NCBI RefSeq assembly: GCF_004353825.1
Contig: NZ_SMNA01000003.1
Coordinates: 62,001 to 126,000, forward strand
Direction: 5' to 3'
Source of the DNA: Occultella glacieicola
GTDB taxonomy: Bacteria; Actinomycetota; Actinomycetes; Actinomycetales; Beutenbergiaceae
DNA length: 64,000 nt
Shown: in pieces, positions 1 to 8,877 of the stretch
Layout: each line of letters starts with the position of its first letter
How positions within the stretch are numbered: the stretch's first letter is position 1
Translations under genes and position numbers: made by a program
The notes under the pieces: model-generated
Seen by the model: the letters and a program-made list of their open reading frames with translations, nothing else
Told to the model about the DNA's origin: nothing
Databases searched by the model: none

Positions 1-1412
1 TCCTCACCGAGGTCGAGGTCGGCCAGCGAGGACAGGGTGCCGCGGATCGCGGTGGCGGCGGCCACCAGCGGGGACACCAGGTGGGTGCGGCCACCCTTGC
101 CCTGGCGGCCCTCGAAGTTGCGGTTCGAGGTGGACGCGGCCCGCTCCCCCGGCTTGAGCTGGTCGGGGTTCATGCCCAGGCACATCGAACAGCCGGCGTT
201 GCGCCACTCGGCCCCGAAGTCGAGGAAGATCCGGTCCAGGCCCTCGGCCTCGGCCTGTAGCCGCACCCGCGCGGAGGCGGGCACCACCAGGACGCGGACG
301 TCGTCGGCCTTCTTGCGGCCCTTGACGACCTTGGCGACCGAGCGCAGGTCCTCGATCCGCCCGTTCGTGCAGGAGCCGATGAAGACGGTGTCCACGTGGA
401 TGTCGCGCAGCGGCGTCCCGGGCACCAGGCCCATGTACTCGATGGCCCGCTCGGCGGTGGTGCGCTCGTTGTCGTCGCCGATCTCCTCGGGCACCGGCAC
501 GTTCGCCGACAGCGGCAGCCCCTGGCCCGGGTTCGTGCCCCACGTGATGAACGGCTCCAGGTCGGCGGCCTTCAGCACCACCTCGGCGTCGAAGGTCGCG
601 TCGTCGTCGGAGCGCAGCGTCCGCCAGTACTCGACGGCGGCGTCCCAGTCGGCCCCCTCGGGGGCGTGCGGGCGGCCCTTGAGATAGTCGAACGTGGTCT
701 GGTCCGGCGCGATCATGCCGGCCCGCGCGCCCGCCTCGATCGACATGTTGCAGATCGTCATCCGCGCCTCCATGGAGAGCTTGCGGATCGCCTCGCCCCG
801 GTACTCGAGCACGTAGCCCTGACCGCCGCCGGTGCCGATCTTGGCGATGATCGCCAGGATGATGTCCTTGGACGTCGCGCCGGGCGGCAGTTCGCCGTCG
901 ACCGTGATCGCCATCGTCCTGAACGGGGCCAGCGGCAGCGTCTGGGTGGCGAGGACGTGCTCGACCTCGCTGGTGCCGATCCCGAAGGCGAGCGCTCCGA
1001 ACGCGCCGTGGGTGGAGGTGTGGGAGTCGCCGCACACGACCGTGAGGCCGGGCATGGTCAGCCCGAGCTGCGGGCCCACCTGGTGCACGATGCCCTGGTC
1101 GGCGTCGCCGAGCGAGTGCAGCCGGATGCCGAACTCCTTGGCGTTGGCCCGCAGGGTGTCGATCTGGGTCCGGCTGGTCAGGTCCGCGATCGGCAGGTCG
1201 ATGTCCAGGGTGGGGGTGTTGTGGTCCTCGGTGGCGAGGGTCAGGTCCGGGCGGCGGACCGTCCGGCCGGCGAGGCGAAGGCCCTCGAACGCCTGCGGGC
1301 TGGTCACCTCGTGGACCAGGTGGAGGTCGATGTAGAGCAGGTCCGGAACACCGTCCGCTCCCTTGCGGACCACGTGGTCCTGCCACACCTTCTCAGCCAG
1401 AGTTCCGGCCAT
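1..1412 (-). CDS. leuC: 3-isopropylmalate dehydratase large subunit (3' end cut by window)
   Basis: LeuC is the [4Fe-4S] subunit of isopropylmalate isomerase, converting 2-isopropylmalate to 3-isopropylmalate in leucine synthesis together with LeuD. The reverse-strand frame starts [15 protein letters not shown] and continues [19 protein letters not shown], the usual start of actinobacterial LeuC. The frame stays open for 470 codons to the window edge, where it reads [15 protein letters not shown], so only a few residues and the stop are missing. The ATG at 1412 is preceded by AAGAAGG about 9 nt upstream. The gene is divergent from the IclR-type regulator at 1508, with a palindromic operator between them. 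leuD would be expected just beyond the left edge. A long competing frame antisense to this one is a GC artefact. Confidence 0.95.
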   Translation of the reverse strand, partial: MAGTLAEKVWQDHVVRKGADGVPDLLYIDLHLVHEVTSPQAFEGLRLAGRTVRRPDLTLATEDHNTPTLDIDLPIADLTSRTQIDTLRANAKEFGIRLHSLGDADQGIVHQVGPQLGLTMPGLTVVCGDSHTSTHGAFGALAFGIGTSEVEHVLATQTLPLAPFRTMAITVDGELPPGATSKDIILAIIAKIGTGGGQGYVLEYRGEAIRKLSMEARMTICNMSIEAGARAGMIAPDQTTFDYLKGRPHAPEGADWDAAVEYWRTLRSDDDATFDAEVVLKAADLEPFITWGTNPGQGLPLSANVPVPEEIGDDNERTTAERAIEYMGLVPGTPLRDIHVDTVFIGSCTNGRIEDLRSVAKVVKGRKKADDVRVLVVPASARVRLQAEAEGLDRIFLDFGAEWRNAGCSMCLGMNPDQLKPGERAASTSNRNFEGRQGKGGRTHLVSPLVAAATAIRGTLSSLADLDLGE

Positions 1413-1476
1413 GTCACGTCACCTTCTTCGTTCTGAACCCCGTGGGTGTCGGGGCTGTGTTGCCATCCGGACTTGC

Positions 1477-1493
1477 GTCTCACGGTGCGAGAC
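1477..1493. promoter_or_regulatory. Candidate NdgR operator between leuC and ndgR
   Basis: A 17-bp near-perfect inverted repeat, GTCTCAC-GGT-GCGAGAC (arms match 6 of 7), lies midway in the 95-bp divergent region. For ndgR it sits just upstream of a -10 element (CAATAT, 6 nt before the ATG at 1508). For leuC it lies where -35/-10 elements would be expected. NdgR/AreB/LeuR proteins of the IclR family are known to bind the leuC-ndgR intergenic region in Streptomyces and relatives. The assignment of this particular palindrome is inference. Confidence 0.6.
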
Positions 1494-1507
1494 GGCAATA
1501 TCGACCT

Positions 1508-2230
1508 ATGGACAACTCTAGCGGAGTCGGCGTTCTTGACAAGGCGGCCATCGTCCTGGGTGCTCTCGAGGCGGGCCCCGCGACCCTGGCCCAGTTGGTG
1601 GCGGCGACCCATCTCGCCCGCCCCACGGCGCACCGCCTCGCGGTCGCGCTCGAACACCACCGCCTCGTCTCCCGCGACATGCAGGGCCGGTTCGTGCTCG
1701 GCCCACGCCTGGCCGAGCTCGCGTCGGCGGCCGGCGAGGACCGCCTGCTCGCCGCGGCAGGGTCGGTGCTGCTGGCCCTGCGCGACCACACCGGGGAGAG
1801 CGCGCAGTTGTTCCGTCGCCAGGGCGATCAGCGCATCTGCGTCGCTGCCGCGGAGAAGCAGATGGGCCTGCGCGACTCGATCCCGGTCGGCGCCACGCTC
1901 TCGATGCTGGCCGGCTCGGCGGCGCAGATCCTGCTCGCCTGGGAGGAGCCCGACCGTCTGCACCGCGGCCTGCACGGCGCGAAGTTCACGGCCACGATCC
2001 TGTCCGGTGTGCGCCGGCGCGGCTGGGCGCAGAGCGTCAGCGAGCGCGAGGTCGGCGTCGCCTCGGTGTCGGCGCCCGTGCGGGGCCCGTCCGGCCGGGT
2101 GATCGCCGCGGTGTCGGTGTCCGGGCCGATCGAGCGGATGACCCGCCAGCCCGGCCGCGTGCACGCGAATGCCGTGATGGCTGCCGCGAACCGGCTCACC
2201 GACGTGCTGCGCGCCACCGAGGACAGCTGA
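1508..2230 (+). CDS. ndgR: IclR-family transcriptional regulator, NdgR-like
   Basis: Regulator of leucine (and in streptomycetes wider amino-acid) metabolism. The 240-residue protein starts MDNSSGVGVLDKAAIVLGALEAG. Residues about 10-70 form the IclR winged helix (ATLAQLVAATHLARPTAHRL), and the rest is the effector domain, including MGLRDSIPVGATLSMLAGSAAQILLAW. An upstream GTG at 1442 would extend it through the operator. The ATG at 1508 is preferred because CAATAT lies exactly 6 nt before it, as in the other leaderless genes of this window. It is divergent from leuC, the classical ndgR-leuCD arrangement, so it most likely controls leuCD and itself through the palindrome at 1477-1493. Confidence 0.88.
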   Translation: MDNSSGVGVLDKAAIVLGALEAGPATLAQLVAATHLARPTAHRLAVALEHHRLVSRDMQGRFVLGPRLAELASAAGEDRLLAAAGSVLLALRDHTGESAQLFRRQGDQRICVAAAEKQMGLRDSIPVGATLSMLAGSAAQILLAWEEPDRLHRGLHGAKFTATILSGVRRRGWAQSVSEREVGVASVSAPVRGPSGRVIAAVSVSGPIERMTRQPGRVHANAVMAAANRLTDVLRATEDS

Positions 2231-2287
2231 GCCCTCCCGGCCCGGCCACACTCACCACTGTGCCATGGCGCTCGTGGGCGGCACGGC

Positions 2288-3283
2288 TCAACCCAGCAGT
2301 GCCGCGGCGGTGACCAGCACCTGGCGCTCCCGGGCCTCGTGCTCGCGCAGCCGGTCGGCGAGTTCGGCCAGGTCCTCCGGCGGCGGGCCGGGTTCGCCGA
2401 CGGCCCGCGCCACCGCGGCCGCGCTTCCGGCGGCGACCGCTGCGCGGTGCACGATCAGGGCCCGGTGGTCGACCGCGACGCCGGAGGCGTCCTCGTAGCC
2501 GCTCAGGAACGAGCGCAGGAGGCCGGGCGCCCCCGGGTTCGACGCCCAGTCGTCGAAGACGTCGCGGGTCGCCGCGGCCACGTCGGCCACCGCCGGCATC
2601 GGGCCCGACTCGTCGAGGTCGAAACACACCACGCGCTCGGAACGCCACCGGAGGTTGTCGAGCTCGAAGTCACCGTGCCCGACGACCGTCGGCCCGGTCG
2701 CCAGAGCCCGGGAGGCGGTTCGGACGGTCCGCGCGGCGGCGGCCACCCGAGGGTCGGGGTCCGCGCCGAGCGCCTCGAGGTCGGCGTCGTGTCGAGGCGA
2801 TTGTGCCGCTCCTGCCGCTCCTGCCGGTCCTGCCGCGCGATGGAACCCCGCCAGGGCCGTACCCCAGGCGAACGCCCGGGCCTCGTCGAGGTCGTCCACG
2901 TCATACTCCTCGCCCTCGACCCGCAGCACCGCCGCCGCCACCATCTCGCCGGCGGCGGTCGGCACCCGCTCGACGACCCGACCGGCGCGTGAGACCACCG
3001 GACCGGCCACCGCGGCGGACCGTTCTCGAAGCCGTTCCTGGAGGGCAGCGCCCTGGGCGAGCCTGGCTCCGGCCGGATCGGACGCCGGCGCGAACCGCAC
3101 GTACAGGACGCCGCGCTCGTCCACGCCATCGGGCAGCACGAACACGTGGCTGGCCGAGGATCGCCACCAGCGCAGCGACCCGGGGTCGAGCGCCCAGCGC
3201 CCGCCCACCCGGTCGGCGATCTCCGAGCGCCAAGCCTCGTCGACCGTGGCCCTCATCGCGGCGATCTCGCCGAGTCTCATCAT
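2288..3283 (-). CDS. Phosphotransferase of the aminoglycoside/choline kinase (APH) family
   Basis: A 331-residue APH-fold protein. The catalytic loop is visible near residue 200 as GHGDFELDN (HxDxxxxN), followed by the Mg-binding FDLDE about 15 residues later. The N-terminal lobe carries SSASHVFVLPDG, in the usual nucleotide-loop position, and LYVRF, in the usual lysine-strand position although the expected lysine is not obvious. The substrate cannot be told from sequence: the family includes drug kinases, choline kinases and metabolite kinases. The ATG at 3283 has CAGACT ending 7 nt upstream, which fits a leaderless transcript. In-frame ATGs at 3280 and 3256 are alternatives. It lies between ndgR (convergent) and the penicillin-binding protein, with no clear operon partner. 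Confidence 0.75.
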   Translation of the reverse strand: MMRLGEIAAMRATVDEAWRSEIADRVGGRWALDPGSLRWWRSSASHVFVLPDGVDERGVLYVRFAPASDPAGARLAQGAALQERLRERSAAVAGPVVSRAGRVVERVPTAAGEMVAAAVLRVEGEEYDVDDLDEARAFAWGTALAGFHRAAGPAGAAGAAQSPRHDADLEALGADPDPRVAAAARTVRTASRALATGPTVVGHGDFELDNLRWRSERVVCFDLDESGPMPAVADVAAATRDVFDDWASNPGAPGLLRSFLSGYEDASGVAVDHRALIVHRAAVAAGSAAAVARAVGEPGPPPEDLAELADRLREHEARERQVLVTAAALLG

Positions 3284-3372
3284 GGGCCCGAGTCTGTGGC
3301 GTGACCGGGCCGCGCGTCGACGTGATTTCCCCGGCCGCGACCGACGGGCCGGGACGGCGGCTCAGCCCTCGG

Positions 3373-5442
3373 TCAGCCCTGCGCGCCCTGGAGGAAGGCC
3401 GAGATCAGCGGCCCGGAAGTGGCCGACCCGTACGCGCCCACCTCCACGAACGCGGCGACGGCGAGATCGCCCTGGTAGGCGATCATCCAGGCGTGGGTCT
3501 GGTCGGCGTCGCCGAACTCGGCGGTGCCGCTCTTGGCGCCGACCTCCTCGCCGGGCAGGCCGCTCAACTGGGTCGCCGTGCCGTAGGAGACGACGGCGCG
3601 CATCGCCGCGCGTAGCTGGGCCGCCTCCTCGTTCGTGAGGGGCACGATCTCGTCCGCGGTGCCGTCGCCGGTCGCGTCGGTCGCGTCGTCGGTCGCCGCG
3701 TCCTCGTCGGTGGCCCCCTGCTCGTCGGTCGCCGCGGCGCCGTCCGTCGCCGCTTCGTCGCCCGGGGCGCTCGCGTCCTCGCCCTCGGCGGACGGCTCCC
3801 CCTCCGGGAGGTTGAGCAGGAACGGCTGCACGGTCGAACCGGCCGCCACGGAGGCCGCGACCGTGGCCATCGCCAGCGGCGAGGCGAGTACCTGACCCTG
3901 ACCGATCAGATCGGCGGCGTGCAGGGTCCCGGCGGCCTCGGTCGGCACCGACCCGAGGAAGCTCGGGAAGCCCAGCTCGGGGGTCGCGCCGAGGCCGAGG
4001 GAGGCCGCCGCGGCCGCGAGGTCGGCGGTCCCGATCCGGTCCGCCTCGGCGATCAGGGCCGTGTTGCACGAGTGGGCGATCGCCGTCTCGAGCGTGATGT
4101 CGCCGAGCCCGGCGGCCGGGTAGCCGGGGTAGTTGGAGAACTCCCGCCCGTCCACCGTGACGGTCTCGGTGCAGGAGACCGTGTCGTCGAGTTCCAGGCC
4201 CGAGCGCAACAGCGCGAGCAGCGTGACGATCTTGAACGTGGAGCCGGGCGCGTACTGGCCGACGGTCGCCGTCGACAGTCCTTCCCCGCCCGGGCCGCTG
4301 GCGGCGGCCAGGATCTCGCCGGTGGAGGGCCGGATCGCCACGAGTGCGCTGGCCGGGACGATCGGGGCGACGATCGACTCGGCGAGGATCTGCAGGTCGA
4401 TGTCGAGGGTCGTGGCCAGGGCCGTGCCCTGGACCGCGTCCGCCGCGTACACCTCGGTGACGGTCTCGCCGTCGACGAGGGAGACGACGGTGCCGCGGAT
4501 GCCGCGCAACTGGTCGTCGTAGGCGCGCTGCAGGCCGGACCGGCCGACCATGTCGCCCTCGACGACGAGGCCGTCGGACTCCTCGATGATCTCGGCGGTG
4601 GCCTCCCCCACCCGGCCGAGGATCGGCCCGGCGAAGCCCTCGGTCGGGCCGAGCTGGCGCTCGTCGGAGAGCATGTTCACCCCGGGCAGGGCGCGCACGG
4701 CGCTCAGGTCGATGGTGCCGGGGTCCTCCTGGGCCACGACCACGGCCTCCAGGTACGCGCGCGGGCCGGCCGCGAGGACCCGGTCGGCGTAGGCCTGCGG
4801 GTCGGAGAGCCCCACCGCCTCGGCGAGCGCGAGCGCGGCCGGCTCCCACTCGTCCGCGCCGATGAAGGTCTTGTCGATCCCGATCCGGAACACGTTCCGG
4901 TTCGTGACGATCACCGCGTCACCGCCACCGAGCACCTCTCCGCGGGCGGGCTGGGTGCGGGCCACGTCGTACACGCCGGTCTCGCCGAGCTCGGCGCCGA
5001 GCAGGTCGCGCGCCCAGGTGGCCGACCAGGTCTCGTCGGACTCGACCAGGTGCACCGAGACGGGGTAGGACCAGTCGTCCTCGGTCCCCTCGATGTCCCA
5101 GGTCCAGCTGAGCGCGGCGTCGGCGGCCCGGCCCTCGCCCTCGTCGTAGACGCTGCTCACCCAGGACACCTCGACCGCGCGCGGGATGCCCGCCAGCGCG
5201 CCGAGCACGGCCTCGGTGTCGGCGACCGCGAGGGCGCGGTCCTCGGTGGTCAGTGGGGCGTCGTCGTAGGTCCCGGCGGTCAGCGCGTCGGCGACGGCCA
5301 GTGCGGCGACCTCCTGCGGCGGGAGCGAGTCGTCCCCGCCGTCCGGGTCGGCGTCGGTGCAGGCAGCAAGGCCCCCGGCGACCAGGGCGAGGGTCAGCCC
5401 GATCCCGATCCGCCGGTCGAACCGAACCGAACCTGCCGCCAT
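3373..5442 (-). CDS. Penicillin-binding protein, lipoprotein transpeptidase with NTF2-like domain
   Basis: A class B PBP (689 residues) that crosslinks peptidoglycan outside the membrane. It begins MAAGSVRFDRRIGIGLTLAL, and a lipobox (GGLAAC) predicts lipid anchoring. Residues about 50-170 look like the MecA_N/NTF2-like domain (DALTAGTYDDAPL... SYPVSVHLV), followed by a dimerisation region. The transpeptidase domain has all three active-site motifs: STFK (SxxK), SCN (SxN) and KSGTAEFG (KSG). A Thr/Ala/Asp/Glu-rich insertion of about 60 residues lies between SxN and KSG (DNA about 3660-3800). The start was set at ATG 5442, with GAGGAGAG upstream. The reading frame stays open to 5667, but that would run through a terminator and a tRNA. 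By family, such MecA_N PBPs often have low beta-lactam affinity; that is not shown here. Confidence 0.9.
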   Translation of the reverse strand: MAAGSVRFDRRIGIGLTLALVAGGLAACTDADPDGGDDSLPPQEVAALAVADALTAGTYDDAPLTTEDRALAVADTEAVLGALAGIPRAVEVSWVSSVYDEGEGRAADAALSWTWDIEGTEDDWSYPVSVHLVESDETWSATWARDLLGAELGETGVYDVARTQPARGEVLGGGDAVIVTNRNVFRIGIDKTFIGADEWEPAALALAEAVGLSDPQAYADRVLAAGPRAYLEAVVVAQEDPGTIDLSAVRALPGVNMLSDERQLGPTEGFAGPILGRVGEATAEIIEESDGLVVEGDMVGRSGLQRAYDDQLRGIRGTVVSLVDGETVTEVYAADAVQGTALATTLDIDLQILAESIVAPIVPASALVAIRPSTGEILAAASGPGGEGLSTATVGQYAPGSTFKIVTLLALLRSGLELDDTVSCTETVTVDGREFSNYPGYPAAGLGDITLETAIAHSCNTALIAEADRIGTADLAAAAASLGLGATPELGFPSFLGSVPTEAAGTLHAADLIGQGQVLASPLAMATVAASVAAGSTVQPFLLNLPEGEPSAEGEDASAPGDEAATDGAAATDEQGATDEDAATDDATDATGDGTADEIVPLTNEEAAQLRAAMRAVVSYGTATQLSGLPGEEVGAKSGTAEFGDADQTHAWMIAYQGDLAVAAFVEVGAYGSATSGPLISAFLQGAQG

Positions 5443-5530
5443 GTCGCTCTCCTCGTTGTGGGCCGGCACGAGCGTAACCCGGCCCATACCGAGATCAGGC
5501 GCAGTGACGCGGGCGCGAGAGCGGACATGA

Positions 5531-5563
5531 CGAAGGCCCCCGCTCGATGAGCGGGGGCCTTCG
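5531..5563 (-). terminator. Rho-independent-type terminator after the tRNA-Gln/tRNA-Glu unit
   Basis: A perfect 15-bp inverted repeat (5531-5545 with 5549-5563, 3-nt loop) lies 5 nt past the 3' end of tRNA-Glu. There is no clear U-run, which is common for actinobacterial terminators. It also lies just before the penicillin-binding protein promoter. Confidence 0.85.
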
Positions 5564-5568
5564 GTTTG

Positions 5569-5641
5569 TAGCCCCGACCGGATTCGAACCGGCGCTACCG
5601 CCGTGAGAGGGCGGCGTCCTAGGCCACTAGACGACGGGGCC
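5569..5641 (-). tRNA. tRNA-Glu (anticodon CUC)
   Basis: A 73-nt cloverleaf read on the minus strand. The 7-bp acceptor stem (GGCCCCG/CGGGGCU) has a G-U pair at 1:72, the anticodon loop reads CCCTCTCAC with CTC as anticodon, the T-loop has GGTTCGAATCC, and the discriminator is A. CCA is not encoded. It lies 53 nt downstream of tRNA-Gln and is probably co-transcribed. Its charged form is the substrate of HemA at 62190. Confidence 0.97.
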
Positions 5642-5694
5642 GTGCACTGGAAGATCATAGCGGACACTCACAGGAGCGCTTGCCATGCCAACCG

Positions 5695-5766
5695 CTGGGG
5701 TACCAGGACTCGAACCTAGACTAACTGGACCAGAACCAGTCGTGCTGCCAATTACACCATACCCCA
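5695..5766 (-). tRNA. tRNA-Gln (anticodon CUG)
   Basis: A 72-nt cloverleaf on the minus strand. The acceptor stem pairs TGGGGTA with TACCCCA, the anticodon arm is ACTGGTTCTGGTCCAGT with CTG as anticodon, the T-loop is GGTTCGAGTCC, and the discriminator is G as usual for tRNA-Gln. CCA is not encoded. Most actinobacteria lack GlnRS and charge this tRNA with Glu through GltX before GatCAB amidation, so its nearness to gltX is fitting. The 119 bp between this tRNA and the next gene hold no feature I recognise beyond its likely promoter. Confidence 0.97.
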
Positions 5767-5885
5767 TGGGGGTATAACGTCCGGCCCGGATGCAGGCGTG
5801 CCGCACCCGAAACGTGAACGTCGTACCGGCGAGGAACTCTACCCGAGCCGGGCCTGTAGGCCAAAACCCGGGGCCGTGGGCAACG

Positions 5886-6878
5886 TCACACGGCGAGCAG
5901 CCCTTCGATGGTGGATCGGGTCACCCGCCGGTCGAGGAACTCCGCCACGCCGGCCTCGCTGCGGTTCCGCTCCTCGCCCCGCAGCCACGAGCGCACGTGT
6001 AGTTCCAGGATGTGACCGAGCACACACACCACCATCGAGAAGTCCCCCGGCTCGCGCAGCCGGGCCGGCCCACCGGCGTCGGCGTAGGCGTCGAGAAGGC
6101 GCCGGGCGCGGCCCGGGTCCACGCGCCCGGCGGCGTCGGTCGCGAACTCGGTGAGCACCATCGCGAGCTCGCCGGCCGGGTCGGCCGGGCCGGCGTTGTC
6201 CCAGTCGATCACGCACAACCGCCCGCCCGGTGTGGTGCGCACGTTGTCCGCCCACAGGTCCCGGTGGCAGATCCGAAGGCCCGACGGCGGCCGCACCAGG
6301 TCCTCGAGGTCGCTCACCGACGCGGTCACGGCGGTGAGGTCGGCGGCGAACGGCGCCCCGCCGTCGCTGGCCGCCCGGGCGAGCGCGGCCCAGGCTCGCT
6401 CCCCGACGGTCTCGGTGTACCACGGGTCCACCGCCTCCGTGGTGGGCGCACCGACGCGGTGCACGAGGCCGAGCACGCGCCCGACGGCGCCCGGGTCGAT
6501 GCCGAGGTCGGCGTCGTCGAGGTCCACCCAGGCGTAGACGCGGACCTGGGTGGGCGCGTCCGCGGGGCGTCCGGCAGCCAGATCGGTGAGCAGGTCCCCC
6601 GCCGTCGTCCGCAGCGCCGCCGGGGCGAGCACGCCCACGTCGATCGCGGCCCGGGTGAACGCGGCGTTGGCACGCATCTCACCCTCGTCCTGGGGGCGCA
6701 GTGGCACCTTGACCGCGTAGTCACCATCGCTGGTGCGCAGCCGCCACACGGCGCCCTGCATGCCGGTGGCCGTGGGACCGGTCAGGGACGCGACCGGGCC
6801 GAGCCGGTACCGCTGCGCGATCGTGGCCGCGTCCGCCCAGGTCAGCATCGGCACCCCGGGGTTCGGTGTGTCGTTCAC
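5886..6878 (-). CDS. APH-family phosphotransferase co-transcribed with a two-component system
   Basis: A 330-residue kinase-fold protein. The N lobe has TGMQGAVWRLRTSDGDYAVKVPL (split here as a nucleotide loop and the lysine strand AVKV). The catalytic loop is CHRDLWADN, and the metal site is VIDWDNAGPADPAGELAM. The protein is not closely similar to the APH-like gene at 2288. Its GTG start at 6878 overlaps the response-regulator stop by 4 nt (GTGA), so it is the last gene of a sensor kinase - regulator - phosphotransferase operon. The context suggests a response to a drug or envelope stress with inactivation of a small molecule. The substrate is unknown. Confidence 0.8.
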   Translation of the reverse strand: MNDTPNPGVPMLTWADAATIAQRYRLGPVASLTGPTATGMQGAVWRLRTSDGDYAVKVPLRPQDEGEMRANAAFTRAAIDVGVLAPAALRTTAGDLLTDLAAGRPADAPTQVRVYAWVDLDDADLGIDPGAVGRVLGLVHRVGAPTTEAVDPWYTETVGERAWAALARAASDGGAPFAADLTAVTASVSDLEDLVRPPSGLRICHRDLWADNVRTTPGGRLCVIDWDNAGPADPAGELAMVLTEFATDAAGRVDPGRARRLLDAYADAGGPARLREPGDFSMVVCVLGHILELHVRSWLRGEERNRSEAGVAEFLDRRVTRSTIEGLLAV

Positions 6879-7621
6879 CGGTCCCCTCCCTCGAGCAGGC
6901 CGAGATCGAGAGCCCGCAGCACCGCGCGGGTGCGGTCCCGGACGCCGAGCTTCGCGAACACGCTGGACAGGTGGTTCTTGACGGTGCCCGCGGCCAGGTG
7001 CAGGGCGGTGCCGATCTCGGCGTTGGAGTACCCGGCCGCGGCCAGTCGCAGGACGTCCAGCTCCCGCGCCGTGAGCGACTCCGGACGCTCGATCCCGGTG
7101 ACGGTGCCGGCTCGAGCGGCGGCCGCGCGGAACAGCCGGTCGGTCAGGCCGGGCTGGAGGAGGGTGCCGCCGCCGGCGAGGGTACCGATGGCGTCGACGA
7201 GTTGGTCCAGGGTGACGTCCTTGAGGAGATAGCCCTTCGCACCGGCGCGCAGGGCCCGGAGCACGAGCTCGTCGTCGTCGAACGTGGTCAGCACGAGGAC
7301 CGGGACGTCCGAGCCGAGTTCGGCGAGTGCCTCCAGGGTGGCGAGGCCGTCCCGACGCGGCATCCGCAGGTCGAGCAGCAGCACGTCCACGTCGGTGCCG
7401 CCGAGCAGCTCGAGGGCCTCGTCGCCGTCGCCCGCCTCACCGACCACGGTGACCTCGTCAGTGAGCGAGAGCAGGCTCAGGATGCCCTGGCGCACGAGCG
7501 TCTGGTCGTCGACGACCGCCACCCGGATCGGCACTCCGCGACCGACGCCGCCGCCGTCACGCGTCCCGTCGGGGTGCCGGCTCGCGGGATCGGCGCCCGC
7601 GCCGTCGGGCCGGCCCGTCAC
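6875..7621 (-). CDS. Two-component response regulator, NarL/LuxR type
   Basis: A DNA-binding regulator that pairs with the kinase encoded upstream. After a Gly/Asp-rich stretch of about 30 residues comes the receiver domain (IRVAVVDDQTLVRQGIL), with the phospho-acceptor Asp in VLLLDLRMP and the lysine in AKGYLLKDV. The C-terminal LuxR helix-turn-helix reads LTARELDVLRLAAAGYSNAE and AGTVKNHLSSVFAKL. The GTG at 7621 overlaps the kinase stop by 4 nt. A later GTG near 7534 (VPIRVAVVDD) would remove the low-complexity extension and is an equally good start. Likely targets are the matched palindromes at 8771 and 11310. Confidence 0.92.
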   Translation of the reverse strand: MTGRPDGAGADPASRHPDGTRDGGGVGRGVPIRVAVVDDQTLVRQGILSLLSLTDEVTVVGEAGDGDEALELLGGTDVDVLLLDLRMPRRDGLATLEALAELGSDVPVLVLTTFDDDELVLRALRAGAKGYLLKDVTLDQLVDAIGTLAGGGTLLQPGLTDRLFRAAAARAGTVTGIERPESLTARELDVLRLAAAGYSNAEIGTALHLAAGTVKNHLSSVFAKLGVRDRTRAVLRALDLGLLEGGDR

Positions 7622-8730
7622 GCCGGTCCCGCCGTCAGCAGCACCCGGAACCCCGCGCCGGGCTCGGAGGCCAGGGCGAGCGACCCACCGATCGCCTCGG
7701 CCCGCTCGGCCATCCCGCGTAGACCGTTGCCCCGCTCGATCGCCCCGGTACCGGAGCCGTCGTCCTCCGCCGACAGCCTGAGCCCGTCCTCATCGGAGCG
7801 GACGTCGATCCACAGCCGGGTGGCGCGCGCGTGCCGCAGGGTGTTCGTGAGGATCTCCTGGACGCAGCGCACCACGACCAGGGCACGTTCCTCGTCGAGC
7901 GGGCGCACCTCTGCCACGGACAGGCCGACCGACAGGCCCGGCACGTCGGAGACGATGGCACGTAGGGTCGGCTCGAGCCCGATCGGTGCGTCCCGCAGCT
8001 CGCCGACCGTCGCCCGCACGTCGGTGAGCAGGTCCTTGGCGATGCCGCGCGCTCGCGCAACGTGCTCCAGGCTCTCACCGGTACTCCGGTGAGCGGCCAC
8101 CTCAAGCTCGAGCGCCAGTGCGGTCAGCTGATGGCCGAGCAGGTCGTGCAGCTCCCGGGCGATCCGGAGCCGCTCGGCGGACCTGCTGGTCGTCTCCAAC
8201 ACGGCCGCCGTGGCGCGCAGTTCGGCGTGGGCCACGGCGAGTTCCTCGCGGGACCGTGCCTCCTTGCGTGCCGACCCGATCACCAGCGCCGCGAACGCCT
8301 GGAACGCGAAATAGGTGACCGTGGTGAGAACGACGTCCGGAACGCTCGCCCCGCTCAGGGCGCTGCCGATGGACACGGCGAGGGTCTGCGCCACGACCAC
8401 GGCCGCGACCCACCGGGGCTCGAGCCCGTAGGCGGCGGTTGCCGCGGTGACCACGAGCAGCACCGAACTCCACCCGAGCTGAGGTTCGGCCAGCCAGACC
8501 GTGATCCCACTGACCATCAGGATCGCGACCACCGGCCGCTCGGGCAGCAGCGCGCGGAAGAACATCTCGGTGTCCAGGGCGAACGTGAGCGCGAACACGG
8601 CGTAGGCGACCCACCAGACGACGGCCGAGGGGCCCTCGAGCGAGCCGGCGGCGAACGTCGTGACCCCGACGGCGAGCGTCGCGAGCAGCCCCGCGCCGGC
8701 GCTCATCCGTTCCGCCGTGCCAGGGACCAT
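7618..8730 (-). CDS. Membrane sensor histidine kinase, HisKA_3 (DesK/NarX-like) type
   Basis: Senses a signal at the membrane and phosphorylates the regulator at 6875. The N-terminal half has about five or six membrane segments (LLATLAVGVTTFAAG, VVWWVAYAVFALTFAL and on). Then follow the dimerisation helix with the phospho-acceptor histidine (RIARELHDLLGHQLTAL) and an HATPase domain with an N-box (EILTNTLRHAR), DDGSGTG and NGLRGMAERAEAIGG. The open frame runs to 11313, antisense to the sulfatase. I chose the ATG at 8730 (MVPGTAERMSAG), because TAGAGT ends 7 nt before it and an operator-like palindrome sits further upstream. An ATG at 8793 or 8781 would add about 20 residues but would overlap that control region. 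Confidence 0.88.
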   Translation of the reverse strand: MVPGTAERMSAGAGLLATLAVGVTTFAAGSLEGPSAVVWWVAYAVFALTFALDTEMFFRALLPERPVVAILMVSGITVWLAEPQLGWSSVLLVVTAATAAYGLEPRWVAAVVVAQTLAVSIGSALSGASVPDVVLTTVTYFAFQAFAALVIGSARKEARSREELAVAHAELRATAAVLETTSRSAERLRIARELHDLLGHQLTALALELEVAAHRSTGESLEHVARARGIAKDLLTDVRATVGELRDAPIGLEPTLRAIVSDVPGLSVGLSVAEVRPLDEERALVVVRCVQEILTNTLRHARATRLWIDVRSDEDGLRLSAEDDGSGTGAIERGNGLRGMAERAEAIGGSLALASEPGAGFRVLLTAGPA

Positions 8731-8737
8731 GCCCCGA

Positions 8738-8783
8738 ACTCTAGCCAGCAGCGACCACAGGGCGGATGTGCCATGAGTCATGG
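8738..8783 (-). promoter_or_regulatory. Sensor-kinase promoter with operator-like palindrome
   Basis: On the minus strand: a perfect palindrome CCATGA-C-TCATGG (8771-8783), overlapping a block GGCACATCCGCCC (8760-8772), then a -10 element TAGAGT (8738-8743) that ends 7 nt before the kinase ATG. The same block and a near-identical palindrome occur upstream of the ABC exporter at 11401, suggesting control by the same response regulator. Confidence 0.55.
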
Positions 8784-8877
8784 GTGCGCTCATCCCGCGC
8801 GGGTGATGCTCCGCACCCCGGGGGCACGGTCGGATGGTGGGTGATTGCCCAGCGTGTCGACCCGAGGGAGCACACCG

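Noticed and set aside
4-1386. A 460-codon open frame on the minus strand rich in Arg, Pro and Gly
   Set aside because: Another frame of the same strand reads as LeuC from [10 protein letters not shown] to the window edge; the competing frame has no recognisable protein and is a GC-rich shadow.
5443-5667. N-terminal extension of the penicillin-binding protein
   Set aside because: It would translate through a perfect terminator and tRNA-Glu; a lipoprotein signal peptide with a good ribosome-binding site starts at 5442.
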